Shown: positions 37,654-47,354, counted from the first letter of the stretch. The stretch is DNA of 64,000 nt from Aphodosoma sp045631465 (GCA_045631465.1 JAZQUV010000044.1:65569-129568); one strand, 5' to 3'. Made by a program: numbers and translations. The notes: generated by a model from the letters alone, not told the origin.

Positions 37654-39084
37654 TTATTTTTCAACTTCTTCTACCTTATTTTCGTCAGATCTCTTTTTAT
37701 ATTTTTCATAAATCAAGGCATAGAACACAGCACCTATCGCAATCCAAACAAGCAAAATAACGCGACTTTGAATTGATAGATAACCTGGCATGCCTGGAAT
37801 AATCAATAACGACAAGAAGAACAACGAAATGATGCAACCAATGAAGCCAATCCAAGCCTGTGTTTTGTGGTTGTGACGGATTGCCCAAATAGCAGCTGAT
37901 GCTGTAGTGTAGGCGAATACGATAGCTGCACCAACCGATGTCATGTCAACAATCCAGTTCAACACCTCGCGACCAAACCATGGGGTAAACAAACTGAGCA
38001 CCATTACGAATAAAATAGCATTGCGAGGTGTGCCATATTTAGGGTGCAATTTGCCGAATGTAGAAGGCAATGCTCCATCTTGAGCCATAGCATACATGAG
38101 GCGTGATGTAGAGATATAGAATGCGTTCATACCCGAAATCACGGCGCAGAACATAGCAATACCTAAAAGAGTCAAACCAATGATGCCTAATTTCATTTTA
38201 ACCACATAACCTGTAGCCCAAATTTGATTGTTGCTCTTCAAATATACGAGCATCTCTTCCCACGACATACCACTTTGGAAACCCAATGCTGTTACAGTGT
38301 TCACAGCCACGTAGAGCAATGCAGCAATAGAGATTGCCAACACCATAATGCGAGTAGATTTTTTGTGGTTAAAATTATATTCTTCAGCCGATTGAGGGAT
38401 ACAGTCGAAACCGATGAATGCCCATGGAGCCATAGCTACGATAGCAAATACGCCTTTCCACCAGTTTTGACCTTGAGGCAATCCAGGTGTAAGGTTGCTC
38501 CAATCAGGACCTTGAGTCAATATCAAGAATGTGACCATAAATATGCCAGCCACCAATGTCAATGCGATAGTAGTCTGTGTCCAAGCGGCTTGTTTGATAC
38601 CCCAAATGTTTACTATAGCCATCAAAATGATAAACAACGAAGCTACAATTACTTCGCCTGCATATACATCCCATCCTGCTACTTGATATAGGTGACCAAC
38701 TTGAATGATACCTGGGAACAAATAGCGGCTAATCATACCCAATGCTGTAGCATTAAGTGGAATCAAACTCCAGTAAGCCAATATCATACCCCAACCGCAA
38801 ACAAAAGCATTGGTTTTGCCCATTGTCTTTTTTGTATAGATAAATTCGCCACCACTCAGTGGAAATTTGCGTATCAAATATCCATAGCTTAATGCAATAA
38901 CCAAAATAAGTGAAGCACCGATAGCCATACCGACTGCAGTACCAAGTGGACCTGCTTTTGGCAAAAATGCGTTACCTGGGAGCACAAAGCATCCCCAACC
39001 AATAATAGCACCTAGTGCAAGTCCCCATACATCAATCGGACGCATTGCGCGTTTCAATTGACCTTGTTGTTCTTTTCCTTTCAT
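37654..39084 (-). CDS. APC-superfamily amino acid permease
   Basis: A 476-residue protein with about twelve membrane segments. The N-terminal segment MRPIDVWGLALGAIIGWGCF contains the APC-family glycine-rich first helix; GGEFIYTKKTMGKTNAFVCG matches the second and third helices. Substrate cannot be assigned. It lies within the suf series, between sufD (87 nt upstream) and sufS (5 nt downstream), an unusual position for a permease; cysteine uptake to feed SufS would make sense but is conjecture. Confidence 0.9.
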   Translation of the reverse strand: MKGKEQQGQLKRAMRPIDVWGLALGAIIGWGCFVLPGNAFLPKAGPLGTAVGMAIGASLILVIALSYGYLIRKFPLSGGEFIYTKKTMGKTNAFVCGWGMILAYWSLIPLNATALGMISRYLFPGIIQVGHLYQVAGWDVYAGEVIVASLFIILMAIVNIWGIKQAAWTQTTIALTLVAGIFMVTFLILTQGPDWSNLTPGLPQGQNWWKGVFAIVAMAPWAFIGFDCIPQSAEEYNFNHKKSTRIMVLAISIAALLYVAVNTVTALGFQSGMSWEEMLVYLKSNNQIWATGYVVKMKLGIIGLTLLGIAMFCAVISGMNAFYISTSRLMYAMAQDGALPSTFGKLHPKYGTPRNAILFVMVLSLFTPWFGREVLNWIVDMTSVGAAIVFAYTTASAAIWAIRHNHKTQAWIGFIGCIISLFFLSLLIIPGMPGYLSIQSRVILLVWIAIGAVFYALIYEKYKKRSDENKVEEVEK

Positions 39085-39171
39085 AGATTATAATTTTAGG
39101 TAAAATAATGTGGCTGTTTTGTTGTATTTGAACTAAGAGTAACTAACTAATTCTCAACTCTCAATTCTCGA

Positions 39172-40506
39172 CTATTTTCTGCATCCTGCGCATTGCATCT
39201 CCTCGCCATGTAGGCGTTTTTCTATTAAGAGATGAAGTCTGTCGCTCAATGCTGGAAGTTCAATATTTTCTAATACCTCTGCCGAGAATGCTTGCAAAAG
39301 CAATAGGCGAGCCTCTTTAATTCCTATGCCACGTTGTTGCATATAGAACAATGCGTTTTGGTCGAGCATACCTGTTGTGGCTCCGTGACCGCATTTCACG
39401 TCGTCGGCATAAATCTCAAGTTGTGGACGACCCAATGCGCGAGCTTTTTCCGACAAACAGATGTTACGATTTATCTGATGCGACACTGTTTTTTGTGCGC
39501 CTGGATCCACCACAATACGTCCGCTAAATCCACCTTCGGCTTCGTCGTCGAGGATGTATTTATACAACTCTTCGCTTCGGCAGTTGCCTTTGTGGTGGCG
39601 AATGATGGTGTAGTTGTCGCAGCGTTGTTGCTTGTCTATGAGCAACATACCGCCCAACCATGTCTCTGCGCCTTCGCCGTTAAGGTCTATTTCAATATGA
39701 TTGCGTGTTGCGCCATTCATCAATCCGAATGTACCGAATTTCACCACACTATCTTTCTCTTGTGCCACGGCATAGCGACGCAAGTTAGCCATCTTTTCGT
39801 GAGTACTTTCCATCGAGCAATAGTTCAATCGTGCTCCTTCGCCTACATATATTTCAGCAATACGCGATGCGAAATATTCCGAATTGTCCATTGCGTGGTC
39901 ACAGTCAATCACTTGTAGCGAAGCATTGGCTTCCAATACGATAAGGCTACGATTTACGCCCATCAACGCCTGTCCTGCGCGCATCATATTCACGATTTGC
40001 AATGGCATTTGGCACTCTACGCCTCGTGGTATATAAACAAAGAGTCCGTCTTGCACCAACATCGAGTTGAGCATGACGAACGCATCTTTTCTATCGTTAA
40101 GTATTGTATTATAGTATTTTGTAATCAAATCGTTATGCGCTTCTACTGCATGTTTCATCGAACATACAAATGCGCCTCCGCCCAATTCAATCTCTTCTCC
40201 GCCTACCCACACATCATTTATAATAGGGGCTACCACGGCTTTAATGCCTGGCACTGCACAACGGAACATATCTTCTGCCTTCAATCCGAATGTCAAGCGA
40301 TTGATATTCACGCCCCAATCGGTTTTCAAGGCATCAAAAAGCGGACAGTACAAATACTCCTCTGTCTTGCGTGTTGGAAACGGTGCCGACTCCAACATGC
40401 GTGCTGCCTCATCGCGCTCAGCATTGAATACCGATGCCGACTTAGCCGCAATTTGTCCGCCTACCTCTTTATATAAATCTATAAATTGTTTTGTCATATT
40501 GTACAT
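39172..40506 (-). CDS. sufD: Fe-S cluster assembly protein SufD
   Basis: A 444-residue SufD. Its beta-helix core is visible in GEGAETWLGGMLLIDKQQRC and YKYILDDEAEGGFSGRIVVD, and the C-terminal SufBD signature in DVKCGHGATTGMLDQNALFYM. It forms the SufBC2D scaffold with SufC and SufB. The ATG at 40506 overlaps the sufC stop by one base (TAATG), so translation is probably coupled; MTK at 40497 is an alternative start. sufB is not adjacent. Confidence 0.95.
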   Translation of the reverse strand: MYNMTKQFIDLYKEVGGQIAAKSASVFNAERDEAARMLESAPFPTRKTEEYLYCPLFDALKTDWGVNINRLTFGLKAEDMFRCAVPGIKAVVAPIINDVWVGGEEIELGGGAFVCSMKHAVEAHNDLITKYYNTILNDRKDAFVMLNSMLVQDGLFVYIPRGVECQMPLQIVNMMRAGQALMGVNRSLIVLEANASLQVIDCDHAMDNSEYFASRIAEIYVGEGARLNYCSMESTHEKMANLRRYAVAQEKDSVVKFGTFGLMNGATRNHIEIDLNGEGAETWLGGMLLIDKQQRCDNYTIIRHHKGNCRSEELYKYILDDEAEGGFSGRIVVDPGAQKTVSHQINRNICLSEKARALGRPQLEIYADDVKCGHGATTGMLDQNALFYMQQRGIGIKEARLLLLQAFSAEVLENIELPALSDRLHLLIEKRLHGEEMQCAGCRK

Positions 40507-41258
40507 TATTTATTGTGCATTGCTTTAATCCAGTCGTAACCTTTCTCTTCGAGCTCCATTACCAACTCTTTAGGTCCCGACATCACGATTCTACCATCTA
40601 CCAACACATCCACGATGTCTGGCACGATATAGTCCAAAAGTCGTTGATAGTGAGTGATTACGATTGATGCATTCTCTGGGGTTTTCAACATATTCACACC
40701 ATTTGCCACAATGCGCAATGCGTCGATGTCCAAGCCTGAGTCTGTTTCATCAAGAATCGACAAGCGTGGTTCGAGCATAGCCATTTGGAATATCTCATTG
40801 CGTTTTTTCTCACCGCCCGAGAATCCTTCGTTCACAGCACGGTTGGCCAATTTGCTATCTAATTCCACCAACTGACGTTTTTCGCGCATCAATTTCAAGA
40901 AGTCGCCCGACGATAATGCCTCCAAACCACGATGTTTGCGTTGTTCGTTCACTGCAGCACGCATAAAGTTCACCATGCTTACGCCTGGTATCTCCACAGG
41001 GTATTGAAAACTCATAAACAAACCTTCGCGAGCGCGCACCTCTGGCGACATTGCCAAAAGGTCTTTACCGTTGAATGTCACCGACCCGCTTGTCACTGTG
41101 TATGCAGGGTGTCCCGACAACACATTGCTCAACGTACTTTTACCTGCACCATTAGGACCCATAATGGCGTGCACCTCACCAGGTTTCACTGTCAAGTTCA
41201 ACCCTTTCAATATCTCCTTGCCTGCAATCGAGGCATGTAAATCTTTAATTTCTAGCAT
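40506..41258 (-). CDS. sufC: Fe-S cluster assembly ATPase SufC
   Basis: A 250-residue ABC-type ATPase. The Walker A motif is IMGPNGAGKSTLSNVLSG (residue ~33), the signature FSGGEKKRNEIFQMA, and the Walker B region SILDETDSGLDIDALRIV, which is diagnostic for SufC. It powers conformational change of the SufBC2D scaffold. In Bacteroidota sufB usually precedes sufC; here the 190 nt upstream contain no sufB. Confidence 0.97.
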   Translation of the reverse strand: MLEIKDLHASIAGKEILKGLNLTVKPGEVHAIMGPNGAGKSTLSNVLSGHPAYTVTSGSVTFNGKDLLAMSPEVRAREGLFMSFQYPVEIPGVSMVNFMRAAVNEQRKHRGLEALSSGDFLKLMREKRQLVELDSKLANRAVNEGFSGGEKKRNEIFQMAMLEPRLSILDETDSGLDIDALRIVANGVNMLKTPENASIVITHYQRLLDYIVPDIVDVLVDGRIVMSGPKELVMELEEKGYDWIKAMHNK

Positions 41259-41382
41259 ATTTTATTTTTTTTATTATTTATTTCGTTTTATAATTATTAG
41301 TGAATATTTGAACTATTTGTGAGTGATTATTTTCTTGTACTTTTATCTTTATGTTTAAAAACAGATATAGTGGCATGCCGGC

Positions 41383-41435
41383 GAAGCTACGGCATTTCCG
41401 TGAATTCCGTGAATTCCGTGAGAAACAAAAAATTT
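41383..41435. repeat. GTGAATTCC micro-repeat upstream of sufC
   Basis: Two to three units of TTCCGTGAA (TTCCGTGAATTCCGTGAATT) in the spacer between sufC and the membrane-protein gene. Related TTCCGTGTA units occur at 49313-49332. Confidence 0.5.
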
Positions 41436-41448
41436 CTGTGTGAGTGTT

Positions 41449-42444
41449 CTAAAAAACAAATCTATATGCAACAAATACAATAACCCACACCACAAACACC
41501 ACATTCGCCACTTTACTCTGATTTGTACTGAAATAGAGACTCAAACACATCACCGCAAACAACCCTGGGATAGCAATCAACTGTGCAAATTCAGCACCAA
41601 ACACCACAACCCATATCAACGACAACCAAAATCCCCAATTGATAAACGCAAAGTTCAATCGTGTATTTAGTTTGTAGTTGCTCGGACTGAAGAAATAATT
41701 CACGAATGTGAATAATATTAATCCTCCAGTGAAGCAACTAATTATTATATCCCCTTTTGTTAGGGTTGTCTTATGCCAAAGCGAAACGTTGACGAATCTA
41801 TTGAGATAATTTGTCAGAATTTCAAGCGAATCAAACAACCAAAATAGACTGCCAACAATTATAATCAACGTTGCTGCACCTAACAAAATACTCAAAAACA
41901 CACGTCGCGTAATAACCCTAAAAATTATCATTCCTAACACAAACAATACTGCCAACCAAATGTATGTAGGTTCAAACAGGGCTGCAATTCCTAACAATAA
42001 TGTGATATTAAATGATGCAGACACTTGAATTTCAAAGTGATACATTTGTATCAACTCTTTCAATGCCAAGATAAAAAACACTGCGGCTATATAACTTTCA
42101 TCGAATGGCTGAATATAGCCAATGCATCCCGCCATCACAAGCCCCACTGTCAGTGGCATCGACGACCTTACGGGTATGATTTGCAATTGATTGCACAATA
42201 GCATCATCCACACCATTATCCCCGTCATTGCCACAAACCCCAATATTTGCGACCACATCATCGGCAACGACCACACCACAAAATGCTTCATAAACAACAT
42301 TTGCACGGAACTGTTATCTAATTGAGCATTATGCATTATGAGTTGTGCATTGAACAACAAAGCCCCCACAACCACGCTAATAGCAATGTTTGCCACACTT
42401 GGTTGTGTAAAAAACTTTGTGATATTTATTCGTGCCGTTCTCAT
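41449..42444 (-). CDS. Polytopic membrane protein (DUF6427-like)
   Basis: A 331-residue protein with about ten hydrophobic segments, resembling the DUF6427 family found in Bacteroidota (no defined role). Characteristic stretches are GCIGYIQPFDESYIAAVFFI and ALFEPTYIWLAVLFVLGMIIFR. A GCATTATGCATT micro-repeat (42321-42352) is translated in frame inside the second membrane segment (peptide FNAQLIMHNAQLD), the same insert type as in ribD. The gene is separate from the suf genes. Confidence 0.65.
   Translation of the reverse strand: MRTARINITKFFTQPSVANIAISVVVGALLFNAQLIMHNAQLDNSSVQMLFMKHFVVWSLPMMWSQILGFVAMTGIMVWMMLLCNQLQIIPVRSSMPLTVGLVMAGCIGYIQPFDESYIAAVFFILALKELIQMYHFEIQVSASFNITLLLGIAALFEPTYIWLAVLFVLGMIIFRVITRRVFLSILLGAATLIIIVGSLFWLFDSLEILTNYLNRFVNVSLWHKTTLTKGDIIISCFTGGLILFTFVNYFFSPSNYKLNTRLNFAFINWGFWLSLIWVVVFGAEFAQLIAIPGLFAVMCLSLYFSTNQSKVANVVFVVWVIVFVAYRFVF
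42321..42352. repeat. GCATTATGCATT micro-repeat inside the membrane protein gene
   Basis: GCATTATGCATTATGAGTTG units translated in frame as QLIMHNAQ. Same family as 30478-30511. Confidence 0.6.
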
Positions 42445-42515
42445 TTTCTAATTTTTGTTGATATGCGGGACACTCAAGCCCGCATATCAGTAGTTAAGTC
42501 ATAATTCCGAATGGC

Positions 42516-42549
42516 AATTGTGCATTGTGAATTATGAATTGTGCATTAT
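42516..42549. repeat. AATTGTGCATT micro-repeat at the dcp 3' end
   Basis: AATTGTGCATTGTGAATTATGAATTG units fill the short spacer and reach the stop codon of dcp. Confidence 0.5.
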
Positions 42550-44645
42550 TTCAATCCGCGTCCAATAAGCATTGCTTCTGGGTTAGGCTCTGCGCCACGG
42601 AATGTGCGATACAATTCCATTGGGTCTTCTGTGCCACCTTTTTCGAGCAATGTGCGGAATTTTTGTGCTGTCTCTTGGTCGAAGATGCCTTTTTCTTTGA
42701 ACAATGCGTATGCATCTTTATCCAATACCTCTGCCCACAAGTAGCTATAGTAACCAGCGCTGTAGCCACCTGCCCAGATGTGATTAAAGTATGTTGTACG
42801 ATAACGTGGAGCGATTTCTGGAATCAAACCAATTTTGTCCATCATCTCTTTTTCGAATGCGATAGGGTCTGTGATGCCTTCTACCGATTTGAGGTCGTGC
42901 CAGTTCATGTCGAGGATAGCTGCAGCTGTCAACTCTGTTGTCATAAATCCTTGATTGAATGTAGCCGATGCATTGATTTTTTCGATGATTTCGTTAGGAA
43001 TCAATTCGCTTGTTTGATAGTGTTTTGCATACATTGCAAGCACTTCTGGTTCGAATGCCCAGTTTTCCATGATTTGTGATGGCAACTCTACGAAGTCGCG
43101 TGATACGTTTGTACCGCTCACCGACACATAGTTAGCTTTTGCCAACAAACCGTGCAAGCCGTGACCGAATTCGTGGAACATTGTTTCTGCTTCATCCAAT
43201 GTAAGCAATGATGGAGTTGTAGCGGTTGGTTTTGTAAAGTTACCGATGTTGATAACCACTGGACGAACGTCTTTACCCTCTTCGTTGATATATTGTTCAC
43301 GGAAGTTTGTCATCCATGCACCACCGCGTTTCGATGCGCGTGGATAGTAGTCTGTATAGAAAATACCAATCAACGAGCCATCTTTGTCTGTTACTTTAAA
43401 GCATTCTGCTTCAGGGTTGAACAATGGCATATCGTTCATTTTTTCGAAGTTCAAACCATAGAGGCGGTTAGCCAATGCAAACATACCTGCGCGAACGTTT
43501 TCCATTTGGAAGTATGGTTTGATTTCGTCTTCGCTCATAGCATATTTTTCTTGACGTACTTTTTCTGTGTAGTAGTCCCAGTCCCATGCTTCTACTTTCA
43601 CGCCGTTACCTTCGCGGTCAGCAATTGCTTGCATTTCAGCCAATTCTGCTTTTGCTTTTTCATTAGCAGCTTTGAAGATATCAAGCAAGAATGAGTTCAC
43701 AACGTCCGATTTTTTGGCCATTGTATCGTCAAGGATAAAGTCTGCCGATGTTTCAAAACCGAGCAAGTTAGCTTTTTCGATACGCAATTTCATGATTTGC
43801 AACACAATCTCTTTGTTGTCGTTTTCGTTGCCGTTGTTACCGCGTTCGATGTATGCTTTATAAACTTTTTCACGCAAGTCGCGGCGTTCGCTGTATTGCA
43901 AGAATGGAATACGACTTGGGTTTTGTAAACCAATCAACCATTTGCCTTCCATGCCTGCTGCTTTTGCTGCTTCAGCTGCTGCTGTGCGCACTGCTTCTGG
44001 CAAACCTACCAAGTCTTCTTCCGATTCAAGCACGAGTTGGAATGCGTTTGTCTCTGCCAACAAGTTGTTACCAAATTTTTGTTGCAATGTCGAGAGTTCT
44101 GCATTGATTTCACGCATACGTGCTTGTTCTGCTTCTGGCAATGAGATACCGTTGCGAACGAATGCGTTATAAACTTTTTCCAACAAACGTGTTTGTTCTA
44201 CTGTGTAGTTCATCGCTTCACGACCTTCATACACTGCTTTTACGCGTTCAAACAAACGTGCGTCCATGTAGATGTTGTCGCTGTGTGCACTTACCAATGG
44301 CAACACAACTTCTTGAACTTTAGTCAATTCGTCCGAACCATCGCTCTCTGTGATGTTGAAGAAAACGAGTGCCACTTTCGACAACAAACGACCCGATTTA
44401 TCCATTGCTTCGAGAGTGTTTTCGAATGTTGGAGCCTCTGGGTTGTTGATGATTGCCTCAATTTCGGCTTGTTGTTGTTTGATACCCTCTTCAAATGCTG
44501 GCAAATAGTGCTCTGCTTTGATTTGTTCAAATGGTGGAACGCCCTCTGGTGTGTTCCATTCTGTCAAAAACGGGTTTTCTACCGTCTTAGTTGTACATGC
44601 AAACATCATAGCTGCTGTTGCTACTGTTAAAAATAATTTTTTCAT
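42546..44645 (-). CDS. dcp: Peptidyl-dipeptidase Dcp (M3 zinc metallopeptidase), lipoprotein-type
   Basis: A 699-residue M3 family metallopeptidase removing C-terminal dipeptides. The zinc motif is MFHEFGHGLHGLLA (about residue 485); the C-terminal HIWAGGYSAGYYSYLWAEV segment binds substrate. The ATG at 44645 gives MKKLFLTVATAAMMFACTTK, a lipoprotein signal (Cys at residue ~17), so the enzyme probably sits in the periplasm or at the outer membrane; the frame is open further upstream to 44807 but that stretch has no domain. Well conserved full-length domain. Confidence 0.93.
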   Translation of the reverse strand: MKKLFLTVATAAMMFACTTKTVENPFLTEWNTPEGVPPFEQIKAEHYLPAFEEGIKQQQAEIEAIINNPEAPTFENTLEAMDKSGRLLSKVALVFFNITESDGSDELTKVQEVVLPLVSAHSDNIYMDARLFERVKAVYEGREAMNYTVEQTRLLEKVYNAFVRNGISLPEAEQARMREINAELSTLQQKFGNNLLAETNAFQLVLESEEDLVGLPEAVRTAAAEAAKAAGMEGKWLIGLQNPSRIPFLQYSERRDLREKVYKAYIERGNNGNENDNKEIVLQIMKLRIEKANLLGFETSADFILDDTMAKKSDVVNSFLLDIFKAANEKAKAELAEMQAIADREGNGVKVEAWDWDYYTEKVRQEKYAMSEDEIKPYFQMENVRAGMFALANRLYGLNFEKMNDMPLFNPEAECFKVTDKDGSLIGIFYTDYYPRASKRGGAWMTNFREQYINEEGKDVRPVVINIGNFTKPTATTPSLLTLDEAETMFHEFGHGLHGLLAKANYVSVSGTNVSRDFVELPSQIMENWAFEPEVLAMYAKHYQTSELIPNEIIEKINASATFNQGFMTTELTAAAILDMNWHDLKSVEGITDPIAFEKEMMDKIGLIPEIAPRYRTTYFNHIWAGGYSAGYYSYLWAEVLDKDAYALFKEKGIFDQETAQKFRTLLEKGGTEDPMELYRTFRGAEPNPEAMLIGRGLK

Positions 44646-44895
44646 TGTTTGTAATAAATATTTAAGTATTAGTAATTTAAGGATTATTTCCCTATTCAAT
44701 TTTCTTTTATATATGGTTCGCGTACGCACACACCTACCAACATGCAAAGATAATAAAAAAAAATTACATATCAAAACATTTATTTTAACAAATTTTTCAA
44801 CTAACATCCCACATCCCCTCCCCTCCTCTCAATCATTCCCTTTCCTCCTCTTTATCACCCCACTTCTCACCTCCATATCACGGTTCTTCTTCAGC

Positions 44896-45222
44896 TCCAA
44901 GCTTGCTTGGGATATGCCAAGCGACAAGGAGGTCGCCAAAGGCAATCCGCGAAGCGGGAGGGGAAGCATAACTCCTCCCCTGTTTATAGGGGAGGTGTCC
45001 AAAGGACGGAGGGGTTCCAAAATAATAAACAACAACTTTTCAATCTTTATCCCCTTTATCTTTCTCTATAAGTACTCACAGTGCGTGCAGCTAGGCTAAA
45101 AACCTAGATAGCGAAGCGTCTAAATTGCCTAGATCGTCTAGAAAAACCATACTCACCAAAAATCCGGAATATCAGGTATTCCAGAATATCCGCATACCCC
45201 CCTTCAACATCCCCCTTTTCAA
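44896..45222. repeat. Large intergenic repeat, copy A
   Basis: About 327 bp closely matching 45319-45664. It contains an inverted repeat around CCTCCCCTGTTTATAGGGGA, followed by GGTGTCCAAAGGAC, and two short palindromes (CTAGGCTAAAAACCTAG; CTAGATCGTCTAG). Confidence 0.8.
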
Positions 45223-45318
45223 TATCCTATTTAGCTCTAAGAAACACACTAAAACATAATCAACGCACCATATTCTCCCCCTGTTTATAGGGGGAACCGA
45301 CACAGGAGTGAGTGCAGA

Positions 45319-45664
45319 TCCAAGCTTGCTTGGGATATGCCAAACGACAAGGAGGTCGCCAAAGGCAATCCGCGAAGCGGGAGGGGGGGGCATAACTCCT
45401 CCCCTGTTTATAGGGGAGGTGTCCAAAGGACAGAGGGGTTCCAAAATAATAAACAACAACTTTTCAACCTTTATCCCCTTTATCTTTCTCTATAAGTACT
45501 CACAGTGCGTGCATCCTATTAGCAGCTAGGCTAAAAACCTAGATAGCGAAGCGTCTAGATTGCCTAGATCGTCTAAAAAAAAACATACTCACCAAAAATC
45601 CAGAATATCAGGTATTTCCAGAATATCCGCATAAAAACACCCCTTTCAACATCCCCCTTTTCAA
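45319..45664. repeat. Large intergenic repeat, copy B
   Basis: Second copy of the block at 44896-45222, about 346 bp, with small indels, including a longer G-run near 45383 and an extra CATCCTATTAG near 45513. Confidence 0.8.
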
Positions 45665-45705
45665 CTAAACTGACTAAGAACCCATATCACGTCCTAACTA
45701 CAACA

Positions 45706-45780
45706 TACTATAAATATAGGATAAATATACTATAAATATAGGATAAATATAGGATAAATATACTATAAACATACTATAAC
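45706..45780. repeat. AT-rich tandem repeat
   Basis: Seven or eight units of ACTATAAATA/AGGATAAATA (period about 10 bp). The regular 10-bp phasing may bend the DNA upstream of mnmA. Confidence 0.6.
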
Positions 45781-45857
45781 TGAACCCTCAAGTATACAAA
45801 AACAACCTACCCTCAACATAAATCCCCAACAATCCACCAATTATCAAAAAAAATTAT

Positions 45858-45865
45858 TATCTTTG
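45858..45865 (+). promoter_or_regulatory. Probable -7 element of mnmA
   Basis: TATCTTTG matches TAnnTTTG, about 90 nt before the mnmA ATG; no convincing -33 TTTG lies 19-21 nt upstream. Confidence 0.35.
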
Positions 45866-45911
45866 CAAATTAATATCCAAATAGCACGCATCATTACTCG
45901 CTAGCGTTTTG

Positions 45912-45939
45912 GTTACTTTTGCGCAATGACAAAAGTAAC
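45912..45939. repeat. Hairpin repeat (GTTACTTTTG arms), copy 1
   Basis: Perfect 10-bp inverted repeat with an 8-nt loop, 13 nt before the mnmA ATG. The 28-nt block 45901-45928 is identical to 47732-47759. Confidence 0.75.
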
Positions 45940-45952
45940 AATATATAAAATT

Positions 45953-47107
45953 ATGAAAAATAAAATCCTAATGGCAATGAGTGGTGGCATCGACAGCTCT
46001 GTCGCTGCTATCGAACTCCGTCGTAAAGGTTACGAACTCAAAGGCGTAACTTTCACTCAATTAACGCTCGATTCTCCTGCCGTAGCCGAAGCTCGTCAAA
46101 TGGCTTCCGATATGGGCTTCGAGCATCACACTCTCGACATGCGTCGCGAGTTCCACGACTCTGTTATTTGCAATTTCATCGACGAATATCTCCACGGTCG
46201 CACCCCTAATCCCTGTGTGCAGTGCAACTCTAACATCAAGTGGGGTATGTTACAAAAATTTGCCGATGAAATGGGATGTTTTTACATCGCCACAGGCCAT
46301 TATGCTCAAATCGAATGTACCCCTGAAGGTCGCTATTTCATCCGTAAAGGTGCCGACGAGCATAAGGACCAATCCTATTTTCTTTGGCGCTTGACTCAAG
46401 AGAATCTCTCCCGCACTCTTTTCCCTCTTGGAGGGTACACCAAAGCCGAAGTGCGCCAAATTGCTCTTGACAATGGTTATGAACAACTCTCTAAAAAAGG
46501 TGAAAGTCAAGAGATCTGTTTTATCCCCGACAACGACTATCGCAATTTCCTTCGCGCCAATGTGCCTGACTATGACAAAAAGTACAAAAAAGGCGATTTC
46601 ATCGACATAAATGGCAAGGTTTTGGGCAAACACCAAGGTTTTCCTAACTATACCATTGGCCAGCGCAAAGGTCTCGGCATTGCGCTTGGCGAACCAATGT
46701 ATGTTGTCCGTATTGATGCCGAAAAGAATCAAGTAGTACTTGGTCGCAAAGAAGATTTGCTCACTCAAACCTGCTATGCCCGCGACTTAAATATGATGAA
46801 ATTTCCCGATTTCACCGACGGACAAACCGTTATGGCAAAGGTGCGTTACAAATCCCGCCCCGGTCTCGCCCACATCTATCACGTCGACGAATCCGAAATG
46901 TCCGAACATCCGACAAGTCCGACAGGTCCGACAGGTCCAACAAATTCAACAGAAAATTTGAATAATTCCTCATTCCTCACTCCTCATTCCTCATTGGTTC
47001 GTATTGTTTTCGAAAACCCAATCGAATCCATCACCCCAGGCCAGAGCGTAGTCTTCTATTGCGGCGACAACTACACCGACATCCTCGCCGGCGCAATTTT
47101 AGTATAA
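45953..47107 (+). CDS. mnmA: tRNA-specific 2-thiouridylase MnmA, with in-frame repeat insert
   Basis: A 384-residue enzyme thiolating U34 of tRNAs for Lys, Glu and Gln. The PP-loop ATPase motif is MAMSGGIDSSVAA near the N-terminus; catalytic cysteines lie in TPNPCVQCN and GESQEICFIP; GQRKGLGIALGEPMYV follows. The ATG at 45953 is used because the nine upstream codons are part of a hairpin repeat. Between the last two beta-strands (46911-46995) GACAGGTCC and ATTCCTC micro-repeats add about 28 residues (TSPTGPTGPTNST, SSFLTPHSS) absent from normal MnmA, at a surface-loop position. Confidence 0.95.
   Translation: MKNKILMAMSGGIDSSVAAIELRRKGYELKGVTFTQLTLDSPAVAEARQMASDMGFEHHTLDMRREFHDSVICNFIDEYLHGRTPNPCVQCNSNIKWGMLQKFADEMGCFYIATGHYAQIECTPEGRYFIRKGADEHKDQSYFLWRLTQENLSRTLFPLGGYTKAEVRQIALDNGYEQLSKKGESQEICFIPDNDYRNFLRANVPDYDKKYKKGDFIDINGKVLGKHQGFPNYTIGQRKGLGIALGEPMYVVRIDAEKNQVVLGRKEDLLTQTCYARDLNMMKFPDFTDGQTVMAKVRYKSRPGLAHIYHVDESEMSEHPTSPTGPTGPTNSTENLNNSSFLTPHSSLVRIVFENPIESITPGQSVVFYCGDNYTDILAGAILV
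46911..46995. repeat. GACAGGTCC and ATTCCTC micro-repeats inside mnmA
   Basis: Three to four 9-bp units followed by four ATTCCTC-type units, all in frame. The second unit is the one seen at 12342-12412 and 25905-25934. Confidence 0.75.
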
Positions 47108-47163
47108 GAAAACTCTAAACCTAACATCGAATAATAGTTAAATCCGAATGGTTTATTGTGCCT

Positions 47164-47349
47164 TGCCTTAAAAACGCGGCAAAAGAGGATAGTAAAAAAT
47201 CCGTTAAACAACGTTTTTTGGCGAGGTTACACAAAATAATATCAAGGTGCTGAAATAGTGGGCAAGCACAGAAAACTTGAAGAAGCAGAAAGTTTGCCCG
47301 AGTTTAAAGCGTTGTAGGATTTATTACTATCCTTTAGCGTTTTTAAGCA
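47164..47349. repeat. Structured repeat element, copy 1
   Basis: The ends pair: TGCCTTAAAAACGC (47164-47177) with 47337-47349, and 47186-47202 with 47317-47333 at 16 of 17 positions. Inside, GGGCAA pairs with TTGCCC around 47260-47299. The core has TTTTTGGCGAGGTTAC, GGGCAAGCACA and TTGCCCGAGTTTAAAGCG, all shared with copy 2. Could be a structured RNA or a non-autonomous mobile element. Confidence 0.6.
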
Positions 47350-47354
47350 CAGCA

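Larger units (their letters stand above)
44646..45952. other. 1.3-kb spacer rich in repeats
   Basis: No credible gene. It holds two copies of a 330-bp duplicated block, a tandem run of ATAAATATAGG-like units, a hairpin of the GTTACTTTTG type and the mnmA promoter region. Short frames here translate repeat sequence and are not genes. Confidence 0.7.

Noticed and set aside
44829..45529. Short frames in the repeat-rich spacer, with a TSPINRGG peptide
   Set aside because: They are translations of the repeated CCTCCCCTGTTTATAGGGG element present twice; not genes.
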